From assembly GCF_001039355.2 (NCBI RefSeq), contig NW_019775924.1, forward strand, positions 404,084 through 468,083: DNA of 64,000 nt, in the 5' to 3' direction. The DNA is from Lingula anatina. Taxonomy: Eukaryota; Brachiopoda; Lingulata; Lingulida; Lingulidae. Shown here piece by piece: positions 24,601-36,600 of the stretch (positions are counted from its first letter, which is position 1; every line of letters starts with the position of its first letter). The notes under the pieces are model-generated. The model was not told where the DNA came from. It made no database searches and saw only the letters and a list, made by a program, of their open reading frames with translations. Made by a program: the position numbers and the translations under genes.

Positions 24601-26386
24601 TGAGGAAACTTGAGGCCACCAGGAGCACCTGCAAACACAAAAAAATAATTAAAAAATTTGAAATTAATAATAATAATAATCATAATAATACAAGTTACTT
24701 ATTTGATCTTTACATTCTCACAGCAAGGACCTTGGTTCGTTCAAAAAGGAAAAAGACTGTTAACTGCTATATCTCCCCAAAGTTAAGTTTAGGAGAGTGC
24801 ATTGCCTTATTGTTATAGAACATGAAATTATAGCAAAATATCAATTGTAGGGGATCAGATGTTCTGAATGGGAAAAATAGACAAATCTAATGATTTCTAA
24901 AATCTCATTTACTTAACCACAGAAAGTTTGACGTATCTTTAACTTTTTCATAAGGATTATTTTAAGATCTTTCATGATAGGAAAAAAGTAAAATAAATAA
25001 CTTGTTTTTGGCCAACTTAATACATGTTAACAATTTGGTTTAAATTGACCATGGCATGAAGTAGAAGTATGGTAATGAGTACATCTTTTAAATGGGTAAA
25101 ATTGTGAATTTTACGGATACTGTATTTGTTAAGTCATAAATCCTTAAAATCAGAACATTCCAATCAGTGATCACCTGGTAATCCTGGTCAGATGTCTGTG
25201 TGGACTTGCCCACCAAGACCTCAATGAAAGCTGCTCCCTCGTTGCCGATATCTATCTGGTGAACTTGACTAGATTTCTCAAACTAGAAATATGGTAAAAT
25301 AAGCATTTAATAATGCAGCATACATCTGATGTTAGCTGTTACTCTCAGACTGCCAGTAGTAATCTTGGCCGGATTTCTCCAAAAAAATTGGGGAAAAAGA
25401 GCAGAAAGAAATACTGTATAATACAACAATCATCTGTCTTTTTTTAATAAACTTTGGATTGAATTTACTAGTACTGAGTACAGTCAAACCCAGATGGCTT
25501 ACATCATGACCTATTGTCACACTGTGTGATTAAAGTAAATGACCATAAGAGCCAATCTCACAGCTTGTAAGTTAACCTCAATTTTAACTGCAATGTGTGA
25601 GACATCAGATTGATTCACTGTATTGGCTTGATATAGTTCTGTTAAGATAGTAAAGCTCAGTAATCACATCTTGCTTTACCTGTAGAACCACAGACACTTG
25701 CTTTTCACCTGAGGCTGCACTTTTCCACTTGGCCTTGCCCTCAGGTTTTAACAGGTTCTCTGCCGGGTTGTTCTAAAAGCAATCAAATATTATAATAACT
25801 AATATATTATTTAAGTTGGAACACAGGACAAATATGAATACTTGCACATATTTTTGATGTTATAAGTGTAGTCATCACAGACTTGTCTGCTTGGGGGTAT
25901 ATAGGGGGTGGAGAGGGGGTAAATCATTCAGGTAAATGTTTCACTGGGCAAGTGTGGTACTCAGACGTCAATCAGGGCACTTAATCACAATGCATTTACA
26001 AATTAACTGTCCACAGAGTAATCATTTGACTGAGACTGCCCTTGCCTCTGTCTAGTAGCACTCACCAATACTGGTACATGTAGCTAGGGTGATACAAGGC
26101 ATAACTATATACACTCAGGACTTTAAGGTCTCATTTCCAATGAAATTGTCGTTCAATCCAACTCCGCGGAGACTTTGGCTGAATGCTTATGCAATTGTTT
26201 CCAACGTATTCGTATAATTACAAGTTTTTTTCTGATTTCTACTCAACGCCAGGAGGAGGAGTGTCATTGGGAATGAGGCCTTAGACTAAAACTGGGCTGC
26301 GATTAGATAAATCACTGAAGAGATTTCCTACTTACTTTATCCTCACTGCTACACGAAACTACATGTTGTATCTTAATTTCCGGCAT
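18605..26386 (-). CDS. XRCC1: XRCC1, single-strand break repair scaffold
   Basis: A nuclear scaffold that binds DNA polymerase beta, PARP1, DNA ligase III and PNKP/aprataxin. Fifteen phase-consistent exons: 26386-26336, 25772-25680, 25282-25175, 24628-24470, 23893-23819, 23119-23011, 22716-22634, 22365-22218, 21918-21750, 21453-21340, 21006-20624, 20272-20122, 19768-19592, 19202-19127, 18718-18605; 669 residues (human 633). The N-terminal domain (1-162) starts MPEIKIQHVVSCSS and ends in SFIKFHSPPD. A basic stretch KRKHEDSHSDK plus KKP runs fits the NLS. BRCT1 (about 288-370) has the GELRDKAIEMGAQYRPDW block. An acidic linker in exon 11 carries three copies of an EWDPKK module. SDSEDTEDEIRR matches the CK2-phosphorylated site that binds PNKP FHA domains. 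BRCT2 (about 577-669) has DFFSGKHFFLYG and FVRPKWIFAC. Cys12 is present but the human Cys20 position is proline. Confidence 0.97.
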
Positions 26387-26739
26387 TTCTGTGTTTTCTT
26401 GTGTTGTAAAAGAACCCTTCTGATGCTTTTGATGCTATACAAAGACGCTCGCTTTAATCGTAAAATGATCAACAATGCTATTTGTTTTCATGCTTCGCGG
26501 GACAACTCCGCGGCTAAAACGATAATCCCGCAGTAAATGATGTTCCTGTAATGCGATAGATGAGACTGGCAGCAATTGTGTCGGCGGAGATTTTGAAGTA
26601 GCACTCCCCTGTCCCAGGCTGACTGACGTCATCTCCAAGGGTTTCTGTGGACATCTGTGGATCACTTAGGGGAACAAGAAAAAAGATCACCAGTCAGTAT
26701 AATAAAAAGAAGAAGCTTTAGCAGGATGTATTCGCCAAC
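26387..26739. promoter_or_regulatory. Probable divergent promoter with consensus CRE
   Basis: The region runs from the XRCC1 start codon to the candidate plus-strand exon at 26740 and is richer in CG dinucleotides than its surroundings (GCTTCGCGGG, CTCCGCGG, GTCGGCGG). A full palindromic CRE, TGACGTCA, lies at 26624-26631. It must hold the XRCC1 promoter and 5'UTR; bidirectional activity is inference. Confidence 0.5.
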
Positions 26740-27055
26740 ATGCCAACCATTCAACCAGCGGAGTCTGTACAAGAAACCGATGAAATTTGCGTGTACAGGC
26801 CCAAGGACTTGGAGCCTTCCCTGTAAGTGCGCTACAGTTTATTTCAGCAGATTACGTGTACATGTGGCATTTAATTTTTGTTTTGTTTATCTATAACTCG
26901 TCTCGTCTGCAATTTCTTTCCTACTTTAATCTAATTGATAGGTCTGGGCCCAGAAGATCCCTCCCTCCCCCAGGAGAGGCGGCTGCCTTACCACTCTCTG
27001 ATCGCGATCTGGGTCGAAAAACTTGTCACGCGGGCAATATGAAATGGACCTCGCT
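26740..27055 (+). CDS. Candidate orphan exon pair, unassigned gene
   Basis: Two segments look like spliced exons: 26740-26822, starting with ATG (MPTIQPAESVQETDEICVY...) and ending at a consensus donor GTAAGT; and 26942-27055, with a pyrimidine-rich acceptor ending GATAG and a donor GTAAGC. Both end in phase 2 and the frame stays open through the junction, about 66 codons in all. I do not recognise the protein. Joining it to the ankyrin exon at 29718 gives a stop after two codons, so it is either a 5'UTR of that gene with an upstream ORF, the start of a gene whose next exon I cannot find, or chance. Confidence 0.22.
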
Positions 27056-27840
27056 GTAAGCAGTGGTCATACCGCTGTTCAAGCGTGACCAGTAGACCTA
27101 TTTGTGATCTGTATACACGAAATACTCAACGCCACTGTGTCTGAACAGTTGCCAAAAATGGTTTGTGTTCAAAGTCATATTTATGCCATTTAATCAATTA
27201 TAATAAGATTTAAAAAAAAATAAATAAAAATTAAATAAATAATCAATAGAATAAATAAAAAAGATCGCATGTTAGACTATGTAATGCTGGCCAACCCTTA
27301 CTAATGAATACATATATCGTCTAGCGATTTATTATCGTTCACATTGTTCGGATATTTTTAATTACATGATTATCTCTTATTTATTGCGTATTGCGTCTCT
27401 TATATAGTCGCGACATGCGAAACCCACAATGTTGAATGAATATTTGATATCAGCCCAGTAGGGAGCGTGTGAATTTGAGAAAACAGACGCGTACGTGTAT
27501 ATTCCTTTCCTCCTTTTTTCCATAAGCTGAAAATTCCAAATTCTGGATGATGTACTCAGACCGCGCCTAAATTCTTTTTTTTTATTTATTAAAACGTTTT
27601 AGCAGAGTGCTCTGAGTACCATTAGGCGCTTGAATGCCCCCCCCGCACTTCCCCTCTACCTTAGCCCCTCTCCATGTATTTACCACAACGCTCAGCAATT
27701 TACATAACATGGTTTGCATTAAAACGTGAACTACCCGTAGACAGAGCAAAACAGATTTTATTAAAATTTTCTGTGCGTTGTCCCGAAGATGTGATGAATT
27801 TACCTATTTCTTCCTCTTTTCCCGTAAGGTATACGTATAT

Positions 27841-27903
27841 ATATATATATGCCTGGTTCTTCTAGGCATATATATATATATATATATGCCTGGTTCTTCT
27901 AGG
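27841..27903. repeat. (TA)n tract with duplicated 16 bp block
   Basis: The block GCCTGGTTCTTCTAGG occurs identically at 27851-27866 and 27888-27903, each preceded by a run of TA repeats. This is a two-unit tandem repeat built on a microsatellite. Confidence 0.85.
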
Positions 27904-28183
27904 TCTACATTTCCTTTTCACACACCGACACGATTGTCCTCGCATACGGTATGCGTCACTATGTAAAGGCTTTTCATACACAAATTGTCCAGCTATTGAG
28001 TCAATACAAAGGCAGCAGAAACTGCTTGGCCTGACACACGCACTAAATATTGATCGGCACCTTGCTGTTAATCCCTTAACGTCCGTGTGTGCCAGCCATA
28101 CACCTGCACGTATTTCACAACTTGGGCTGATGTTAAAGAGTGGAGAACGTCTTCGCTGACCAGGTAACAAAACTAGGGTGAAA

Positions 28184-28184
<1 letters not shown>

Positions 28185-28216
<32 letters not shown>
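28185..28216. repeat. (AG)n microsatellite
   Basis: GA repeats with one AAA interruption. A poly(G) run of about 16 bases follows at 28452-28467. Confidence 0.9.
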
Positions 28217-29737
28217 TTATTAAGTCGTAGTTGATAGGGGTGGTCTGTCTACGGCAGATGTAACACGGGTGGGGTTGGTGCGAGGTGACACTGTATACCA
28301 CAACATGTAATTTTTTACAGATCGATTATAACTCCTCAGTTTTCCACTGCTGTAAAGTTCGTGAGTGAATATGTAATCAGCGTTTATCAATATTATACTC
28401 ATTTACTTGATAATGGGTATTTGTACGTGTGTACTGGAAGTGTGTGTGCTTGGGGGGGGGGGGGGGGTGGAGGGGGTAAAGGGGAATTTTTCTTATACTT
28501 TAATGTACAGCTATTAAAGATGACTCAATGAGGCTGGAAGCAGGACCCCGTTGGCGCGAGGAGGGGGGTTACATGTATGTCTCTTGGGTGGGGCCAATGT
28601 GCTGCCGCTCAGGTAATACAGACCTACATCGTAACTCCCTCGAGCTTCAGTAAACATGGCTATGATGATAAGGGTGTATATGGTGTCATGGAGAGATAGC
28701 TGTAATGTTGGAATGACTATTACTTCAAGCGTTGGTGTAATATGTCGCCTCTGATTCCGCTTTTAGAGCCTTTTTGATCCAAAAATCACGTCAACGTTAC
28801 GCTATAGTACTGTACCTCACCTACGACCTCGCCTTTTTAATATCTCTTTCGTCTAGTCATGATTTTATTTTATATGTCTCTGTGACTAATATTACATGTC
28901 TGACTTTTTAAGACTATATTTCACCTTTTGGTTGGAAAAATGATACCTTCATTGTACTATGGTTGTCAACTGTTGCATACTCGTATTGTGTGGAGGCGTC
29001 TCTTTTTCGGATAGACAGCGCATCAGGCGCAGAGATGTTAGTTTCTAAGGGCTCATTTCTATATAAATTATCGGTCTACGGAGATCGATCCAACTCCGCG
29101 GGGACTCTGAATGCTGAATGCATCAGTCCAACAGATTTACACGCCTCTTGTTTCCAACGTATAATCACCACTTTTTTGTATTCTACTATACCTATATAGT
29201 TATTAACGTCACAGAGACTCTGTCTGCGTCCACATGGTAATACTGAAGGTGTTAAGGCAATGTCCGGGTTATCGCGAGGAAAGTATTAATTGTATTGAGA
29301 TAAATTGAAAATTAATTGCACAGCAGGTATATGTCAGTCTATGCCAAACAATCCGCGAGAGAGGCGTTCTCATACTCTTTTAAATGCCACTATCTGCTGA
29401 CCAAGTTCTGTTATGTGTATTTTTGATGTACCTATTAATCAGCATATGTGGTAAAATATATATATTTAATGATATGTTGGCGTTATTAATCATAAAAGTC
29501 GACTTGTCAGGTGATTAATTGATTTATCACATAATAAATACCTACTTTTCAGTTTGGTCAAGACCGTATTTCTTTCTTTCTTTTTTTCTTTCTTTCTTTC
29601 ATTCTTGCTTTCGTTCTTCGTTCGTTTCTATTATTCATTCATTCATGCATTTATTGTTTTGTTTTTTTTTGCTTTATTCGCTCGTTATTTCGTACATTCT
29701 TTCACTTCCCACTGCAGGCCCAAATGACAGGACAAAA

Positions 29738-30877
29738 ATGACGGAAGACCTGGACACTGTTCGCGAAACCCTCCTGTCTTCCATACAAAACAACAACCAT
29801 CAACACATCGCTGTTCTGGTGGACAAATACAAAGAGTTCCCGGAGATCGGTGGTCAGCCAACGAAAGATGGGTTCTGTCCCATTGTCCACGCCGCCAAGA
29901 AGGGCGCCCTCCAGTTTGTCACTAAATTTCTGAAGCATGGCGTTGACGTGGACGCCACGGATGGGTATCAGTGGACGCCCTTAATGGTTGCATCTGCGGA
30001 AGGTCACCTGGGCGTTGTAAAGGAGCTGCTGGCGGCTGGTGAGTTTAAAAACTGTCCCGAGGTAGTCTTGGCATCTGTACGTCTATGTTATCCACACAAA
30101 ACTAATGCAATCCTAGTGATGTGATATTACTGTATGAGTTGAAATAAGGTGTATCTAAAAAAAAAAAAAATGGTTCGGATCATAAGAGTTATAGTAAAAG
30201 CACAAGTTGGCCGAAAAAGTTTTTTTGTTGCATCATCGTAGAAATTTAGAAATTCTTCATCAAAATTTGGATAAATGAAGGCCACTTTACAAAGTCTGCT
30301 ATCTCGATTTTATTGAAATAATTAATTAAGTTACCTCAGTTTTCTCGAAATAATTAATTCCGTTCTATTTGATATGAACACGCATGTTGTTTTCTTAAAA
30401 CACATTTTCTTGTACATGTAGGTGCAAGAGTAAACCGTCAAAAGAGCAATGGTATCTCCGCTCTGTGGAAGGCTTCGGAACAGGGTCACTTGGACATCGT
30501 CGACACTCTCATTGCTGCGGGGGCTAACTGCAACCTGGCCAATAAAAGCGGTGCAAGTTGCCTGTGGATCGCGTGCCAGCACGGTCACGTGGCCGTTGTG
30601 ACGTCACTGATGAAGGCAAGTGCTGACGTAAATGGTCGGCGTGATGACGGTGCTTCTTGCCTGTGGATTGCGGCTCAGGAGGGACATGATGGCGTTGTTG
30701 GGGAACTGCTGAAGAATGGTGCCGATATAAATGCAGTGAATGCAAATGGTAAGAGGTGTTCATAGGTAATTGAGTTACAAAGTCATTTTTGAAATTATGC
30801 CGATAAAGATATTTTGCGTCATTATGTCTTTTAAATAAAAAATAGTTTGAAACCCTGTCGATCCTTTCCTAGGGATT

Positions 30878-30913
<36 letters not shown>

Positions 30914-31787
30914 AGTTTCATCGAGAAAGATAAATTCAGAACAATGACTTTCAGTTAACAATAAGTGAAACCTGGAGAAAAAATTCTGTATATCGTGTTT
31001 TCCCCAATCATTTATTGCAGGTATCAGCAGTTTGTGGATTGCCTCACAAGAAGGGCACACGAAGGTGGTGGAGATACTTCTTAAAGCTGGGGCCGATGTC
31101 ACCGTGGGGAGCAAGCACGGGGCATGCAGTTTATATGTAGCCTCCCAGAACGGGCACACAGACGTGGTCAAGGCACTCTTACCTGCAGATCCTTTCTACC
31201 ACAAGACGCAGGGGCCGACTTGCTTATTCATAGCGTCCCAGAATGGCCACGGGGGCGTTGTGGAGGCCCTCCTGGCAACTGGGGTTGACCCCAACTCGAC
31301 CATGTCTTCTAGCGGAGCCAGCAGTTTATTTGCCGCCGCAGAAAATGGTCATAAATCTGCTGTTCAGGCCCTCTTGGCAGGGGGAGCCAAAGTCAACCTG
31401 CCGTCCAAGAGCGGTGTGACCGCCCTCTATGTGGCAGTTCAAAAGAACCACGCGCACGTGGCTGAAGTGCTGTTGGCGGCTGGTGCAGATGTTCATTTCA
31501 CGAAAGCCGACGGTTGGAGCAGTCTCCACGCCGCCTGTCACCATGGGAACGTTGCTATCATCGATGCACTTCTCAAGAAAGGAGCAAATCTAAACCTCCA
31601 AAATAAGATCGGACGCACGGGGCTTCACCTTGCCGCCCAACAGGGGCACAAAGAAGTGGTAAGATTGTTAATTGACAAAGGTGCTGACGTCAGTGTCAAA
31701 GATAGTGCTGGAAAATTGTTTTACGAGAAAGCAAGATCTCAGGATAAGGAAGATTTCGTCAAGATGTTTCAATCTGTTAAGTTATAG
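29738..31787 (+). CDS. Ankyrin-repeat protein, about 12 repeats, no other domain
   Basis: Exons 29718-30038 (ATG at 29738), 30422-30748 and 31021-31787 join through phase-1 introns to give 464 residues. After a short leader (MTEDLDTVRETLLSS), nearly the whole protein is ankyrin repeats of about 33 residues. The motif G-x-S-x-LWIA-x-Q-x-GH recurs (ASCLWIACQHGH, ASCLWIAAQEGH, ISSLWIASQEGH, CSLYVASQNGH, TCLFIASQNGH), and the last copies return to the usual TGLHLAAQQGHKEVV. No transmembrane segment, kinase, SOCS box or death domain is seen. Such proteins are protein-binding scaffolds; the partner cannot be predicted. The overall layout resembles small ankyrin proteins such as ANKRD29, but orthology is not claimed. 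An earlier out-of-frame ATG (29724) forms a five-codon ORF whose stop overlaps the start codon. Confidence 0.88.
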
Positions 31788-32111
31788 ACTGCTGAAAGAT
31801 GTTTAAATACCAAAGGATCATAGAGAAAAGGTTATTGAATCAAGGGCAAAGTTTGCAATAATTCACGCTGTCTGTGAAAATGATTTATTAAGTTGGCACT
31901 CCTTTTTTGTAAAATATCTCAGAGATTCAATATGTTAGGGAAGTTATCAAAGTAGTTGTTTTGCTTTAAAGTATGTTGAACTGTTAGAGTTTCTCTGATA
32001 TTGTTTGGTTTTTGGGGTTTTAGTAACGTAAAACGTTTATTTGATGTTATATTTATAATGCAAAAAGTAACAAACGAAAATCCTGAAATTTACAAAACCT
32101 GTTATGATGAG

Positions 32112-32117
32112 AATAAA
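32112..32117 (+). terminator. Candidate poly(A) signal of the ankyrin gene
   Basis: The first canonical AATAAA after the TAG stop (31785-31787) lies 325 bp downstream in AT-rich sequence, consistent with a short 3'UTR. Confidence 0.5.
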
Positions 32118-32463
32118 ATATGCGAAAACTGAAGTATTCCATCCTGATTTGCCTTCAGCCTTGCTTTTCCCTGACGACTGTATCAACCTATATCAAGACC
32201 GTTGGCTGCGGGAGAAGGGGTGAAAAGTTTTTTTTGTCTCTTTCTTCCATTCCACCAAAAATCTCTTACATTTCTTCCAGTCAGCGTCTATATAAATACC
32301 ACAGTGCGCAATCATCCGGCGGCATGTAATGCAGGCTTTCAACAGCTGTCACCACCAAACCTTTTTTTAGCCTACGGCCCTGAAAAGCGGTGTCATTGTG
32401 CGTTTAGAACTTTTTACCTTCACCTCCGTGAAGAAGCGAGTAGTTATTACATAAACTAAAGTA

Positions 32464-32760
32464 CCCTCTACACTGTACGGCGTCAAATCTGCGTCCCGTA
32501 TTACGGCTCCGTTTGAGAGTACAAAAAAAAAAAAAAAAAAATAAATAAATAAAAAAATAAATTAAAAAAAATACACGCTACGTACCGGTAGCTGTCCTAT
32601 CATAGAGCATTCATTTTGCAACCAAAGCGATACTTGTGACTCTTTTTTTTTTTACGACCATAGCCATGCCAGTTTCTTGGTCGCACCAGGGAATTATATC
32701 GGATATAATTCCCTGGTCGTACAAAGGACGCAGAAAGGACGCTGTCCAGTGTAAAGGGGG
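32464..32760. mobile_element. Non-autonomous TIR element (MITE), copy 2
   Basis: Same family and orientation as 9118-9332. The left terminus is CCCTCTACACTGTACGGCG; the right terminus, read inward, is CCCCCTTTACACTGGACAGCG. It is longer than copy 1 because of an A-rich insertion at about 32523-32570 and a perfect 16 bp-arm palindrome at 32685-32717 (core GGGAATTATATC). It has no open reading frame. Confidence 0.75.
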
Positions 32761-33406
32761 TTTCACGATTTAAGGTACGCCACTGGCGACACGAACGCCA
32801 CCTAGTGACGTAGGTGTAGACAAAAAGGTGTTAAGGTTGACACTGAAACGTTGCAAGTATCGTAAATCGTTATTTTATAATAATACTAAAACAACTTTTC
32901 GATCTATTCAAGCTACCAAACTGAAGTTATTGCATAAAAGGCCTCAATCTCAACGTGGATTATAAGGTCTAATAGATTAACGTGGTTGGGGTTTTTAAAC
33001 TCTGTAATAAGCACTGTATATCCCATGTCCTTGCAGCGAGGTGAAGTGATGAAGTTAGTTTTGTTTTAAAATACGGAAGCACTTCGATTTTGATGGCTCA
33101 AGAGAATGGGCCACCTTAAATAAAATAAGAATAATAATAATTAAAAAAGGGCATGGAAATAGTTCAAGGAAACGTCCAGTTTCACGGAAAAAGAATGCCC
33201 TCTGTGAAAAACATGCGCACTGTTTGTAAATTAGTTTGCAAGGCAGCATTTTCATTCCTATTTTGATGGCGAACTCGGATAATATTACATTTATTTTTTA
33301 GCCTCAGTAATTATAGTGAAAGTGAGTAAAGCATATGGACGCCAGATTTTTTCTTTGGATGTGGGAGTGTGCATATGAGTGCGTATTTGCCTGTGTTTGT
33401 GCATGT

Positions 33407-33448
<42 letters not shown>

Positions 33449-33653
33449 GCAGTGATTGCGTTAGTTGCGCCACATGGTCTTGGTTGTGAAAGCAGACATG
33501 TAAATGTTCCCTAGACCATTGAAAGTATAAGAATATAATCGCCTTGGCCTAGCCTTGACAAAGCTTAGTTTTATCATTGAGACAGCTTAACTTTGTTATT
33601 GTCTTATTTTGCCCTTTTATTTTTGTTATTACATAAAATTTAGAATATTTTAA
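32761..33653. other. Intergenic sequence before the tandem duplication
   Basis: AT-rich, with no protein-like open frame. Its main feature is a (GT)n microsatellite at 33409-33446. Confidence 0.5.
33409..33446. repeat. (GT)n microsatellite
   Basis: About nineteen GT units, preceded by interrupted TG-rich sequence from about 33367. Confidence 0.95.
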
Positions 33654-36600
33654 AGCTTTGTTGTACGTCCTGATGCCCAAGAATTGTTTTTGGCCAATCT
33701 CACTTTGTCTCTCCAATTGTATTGGACAAAAGCAACCGTCTTGTGATTACCTTTAGCTATATTTGCCTATACTGTTAAGACTTCCTTCTGTAAGATTATT
33801 CTTTAGTACTGCTGTGTTAAAAAGACAAAATTTTCGCTACACATCGCTACATCCCACTTTTAATATAAAATCATTGGCTAAAACAATATTACGTTTTATG
33901 TATTAAATGTATAGAACGATCTACCAGGTTGTTTTTTAAACGTAAACACATTTCATGATTTTAATAAAAAATTTTAACACCTGGGATCACCAAAATTTAA
34001 AAAGCGCAATGTGTAATTGAAGGGTACGTTTTTAACAGTGTAATGTTGGTAATCTGATTTTTAATCTCATACTATGTGAGCGCAAAACATCACTTTGTGA
34101 GGGAACGTCGCCATGGATCTTTAAGCCGTAAAAGACTGTAAACAATTAAACTGGTGTAAAATGTAATTTTTCAAAAACAATAACTCATCGCGTCGCTAAC
34201 AATACTAATCAGATACACTATTTTAATATGCCTATAAACTTGAGCAGATAAACAGAGCAATAAACAGAGCAATAAAAATGCCGTGTTATAAAATATACTG
34301 TATGACAAACATTTTCTTTTATCTAAAATGATGCTTCCGATTGGACTTACCATTGAGCATTTTTTTTTACTAAAGATAATTTCATGTTGCAATTTACAGT
34401 AGGCCTTGTAATGCTACCCGATAATGGCGCGAATAGATTTTGAGCCGGAAATAAGGGAAAAGAAATGGATTAGAATTAATTTGCCCAATGTTTTTCTCAG
34501 CCAGAACAAGGCACCAACTTTCAGCAATCGAGTCTATACCTGAATCCTTAAATGCTCCTAGGACGTCTATCGAAAGAGCGTTTACAAGACGATTGCACTT
34601 CCCTTATTGATGAGTTTTGAATCATCTATATTGGTATTCATCTTTTTAGATAATAATGATTATAATGCTTTTTATTATTAATGATTTGCAGCTAAAATGC
34701 TTTAATTCCAGAGTATATGTAAAGAGCATTTAAGTTAATTCTTAAGAACTGCATAAAATTGCAATTGAAGTATCATTGTAACAATCCTGAATCCTGTGTT
34801 TATCAAATGCCAACTGTTGCTGTTCCAATAAATTAGAACTGTTTAAACATAACACGACCAGTTTGCCGTCATCAGAATCATCAAACTGAAACCAGTGATT
34901 AAAACCTCAAACTGAAACTATTTTAAGAATGCCCATTTGTAAAGAACGTGTTTTTGTATTCACTACGGGCAGCCTTTTCTAGTAATATATTCATAACGGG
35001 AGAACACAATGCCAACCCCCAGAATCAAAGATCGAGAGAGACGTTAATGACCCTTCAGACTGATCCTTTTTCAACAATTCCAAAAGAGCTTAAGTTGTAC
35101 AATATTTTACGTGACTCCCTTTAACATTTGAGAAGGACGAACAATATCCAACAGTTTAATTCTACCCACTGCGGCTTAAATCTAGATCTGAACCAACACA
35201 CCCGCATTGTGAAGCTTTGTGAAAGGTTATTTCAGCAAATATCTTTAATGTAATTATAATGACAGCAAAGGGGTAATGGGTTGGTGGAAAGAGCGAGGCT
35301 AGGGGGAAACGGGTTGCAACATGTATAATTAATTTATCTTATTTTTGAATAAAGTTAAAATGTGAAAATGGAATGTTTAACACATTTAAAACATGATAAC
35401 TAAAATTTAAATGGCATTGTCCTAGAAAATCGTGGTTGTTGGATCTTAGTTACAATAATAGCTGTGGTATCGTCATCATCAAAGGTTCTCTCCTCTTCAG
35501 AGACTGCTCAGGGCGTTCTGCTCACGGAATCTGATATATGCTTGAAAGTTTACTTTGCGTTCCCAGTGAAGACTTTGTTTAATGCCCTACTTTAATTTTA
35601 ACAACTAAAACCGAGAGAAATCGTACAGGTGGATGTTAATGCATAACTTCTGTCACATCTTGCACCTTTTCTTTTGTTCCAGAACGCAATTACCAAATTC
35701 ATCTTCTGTCTGGCTTAACATTCAGATTTTACAGCGGTGTCTCATCACACCGATGTAAAATCGATCAGAGATATATTTTAGCGCTGCATGCGCAATATTG
35801 TGGACATTATCACCTGTACGTGTAACGAAATGAAGATGAACCGGTTCCAAATAAAAAAGTGCCCTACCTGCCCCACCCCAAGCTTAAATAGACTAGGCAT
35901 AATGTGATAACGAGCACTAACGGGTTTACTCAAGAGTTTAATGTGTGTACCAAGTGGCAAGGGATTAACGGCCAAACACGCTGGGCTATACAATAGGGAT
36001 GGCAGCAGGAGAGAACTGGAAGCACAATGGTAACAATGGATTGGTAAATATCAAACCCATTCTGGCATGTATATTAATTTGCATATATGGTGCGACACAG
36101 TATATGTTTGAAACTGTTGACCCTAAATGATTTCCCCAATTTTGACCGTTTCTAAAAAGGAGGAATATGTATGTTACACTTCCCCCTATCTCTTCTGTAT
36201 AATTTCCACTGCAGCAGGGATTGGATGTTTTATACTTCATATTTACGTCGGCTACATCAGTTTGTAGCCAGAACGCATTATAAATATGCATATATTTTGA
36301 AAGATTTATATCATGTTGAGATACAATGCACATTTTAAGTATTTACCATTTTACTTTTGTTGTTCGGAAATGCAAACATGAAATGTGAATTTAGGTTATA
36401 AAGCAGATTTGTACTTGTAAGTAAAATATTTCAATAAAAGGTTTGCTATTTTTATAATATACATATAAATATTTCATTCATTCTCTTGAAAAAAAATTAC
36501 ACTGTTTATTTCGATAAGTACTTCAGTTTTTGCAAATATCCATTCCACCCAGTTAACTGTTGCTCTTCACACACCACCCACTTTTTCAAATTTGTGATGA

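Larger units (their letters stand above)
27056..29717. other. Region without recognised gene upstream of ankyrin gene
   Basis: If the ankyrin gene starts near 26.7 kb this is its first intron; otherwise it is intergenic. It holds (TA)n tracts with a duplicated 16 bp block (27841-27903), an (AG)n tract (28185-28216), a poly(G) run (28452-28467) and a (TTTC)-rich tract (about 29566-29620). No convincing exon was found. Confidence 0.45.

Noticed and set aside
27655-27827. Possible exon with a strong pyrimidine-rich acceptor and GTAAGG donor
   Set aside because: Its frame is closed after 14 codons when joined to the phase-2 orphan exons, and it matches no family.
27841-27903. Short repeat-spacer pattern resembling CRISPR
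   Set aside because: Only two units joined by TA microsatellite, in an animal genome.
29519-29737. Open frame running into the first ankyrin exon, Phe/Ser-rich
   Set aside because: It is read-through of the TTTC-rich polypyrimidine tract of the preceding intron; the acceptor CTGCAG at 29712-29717 explains the boundary.
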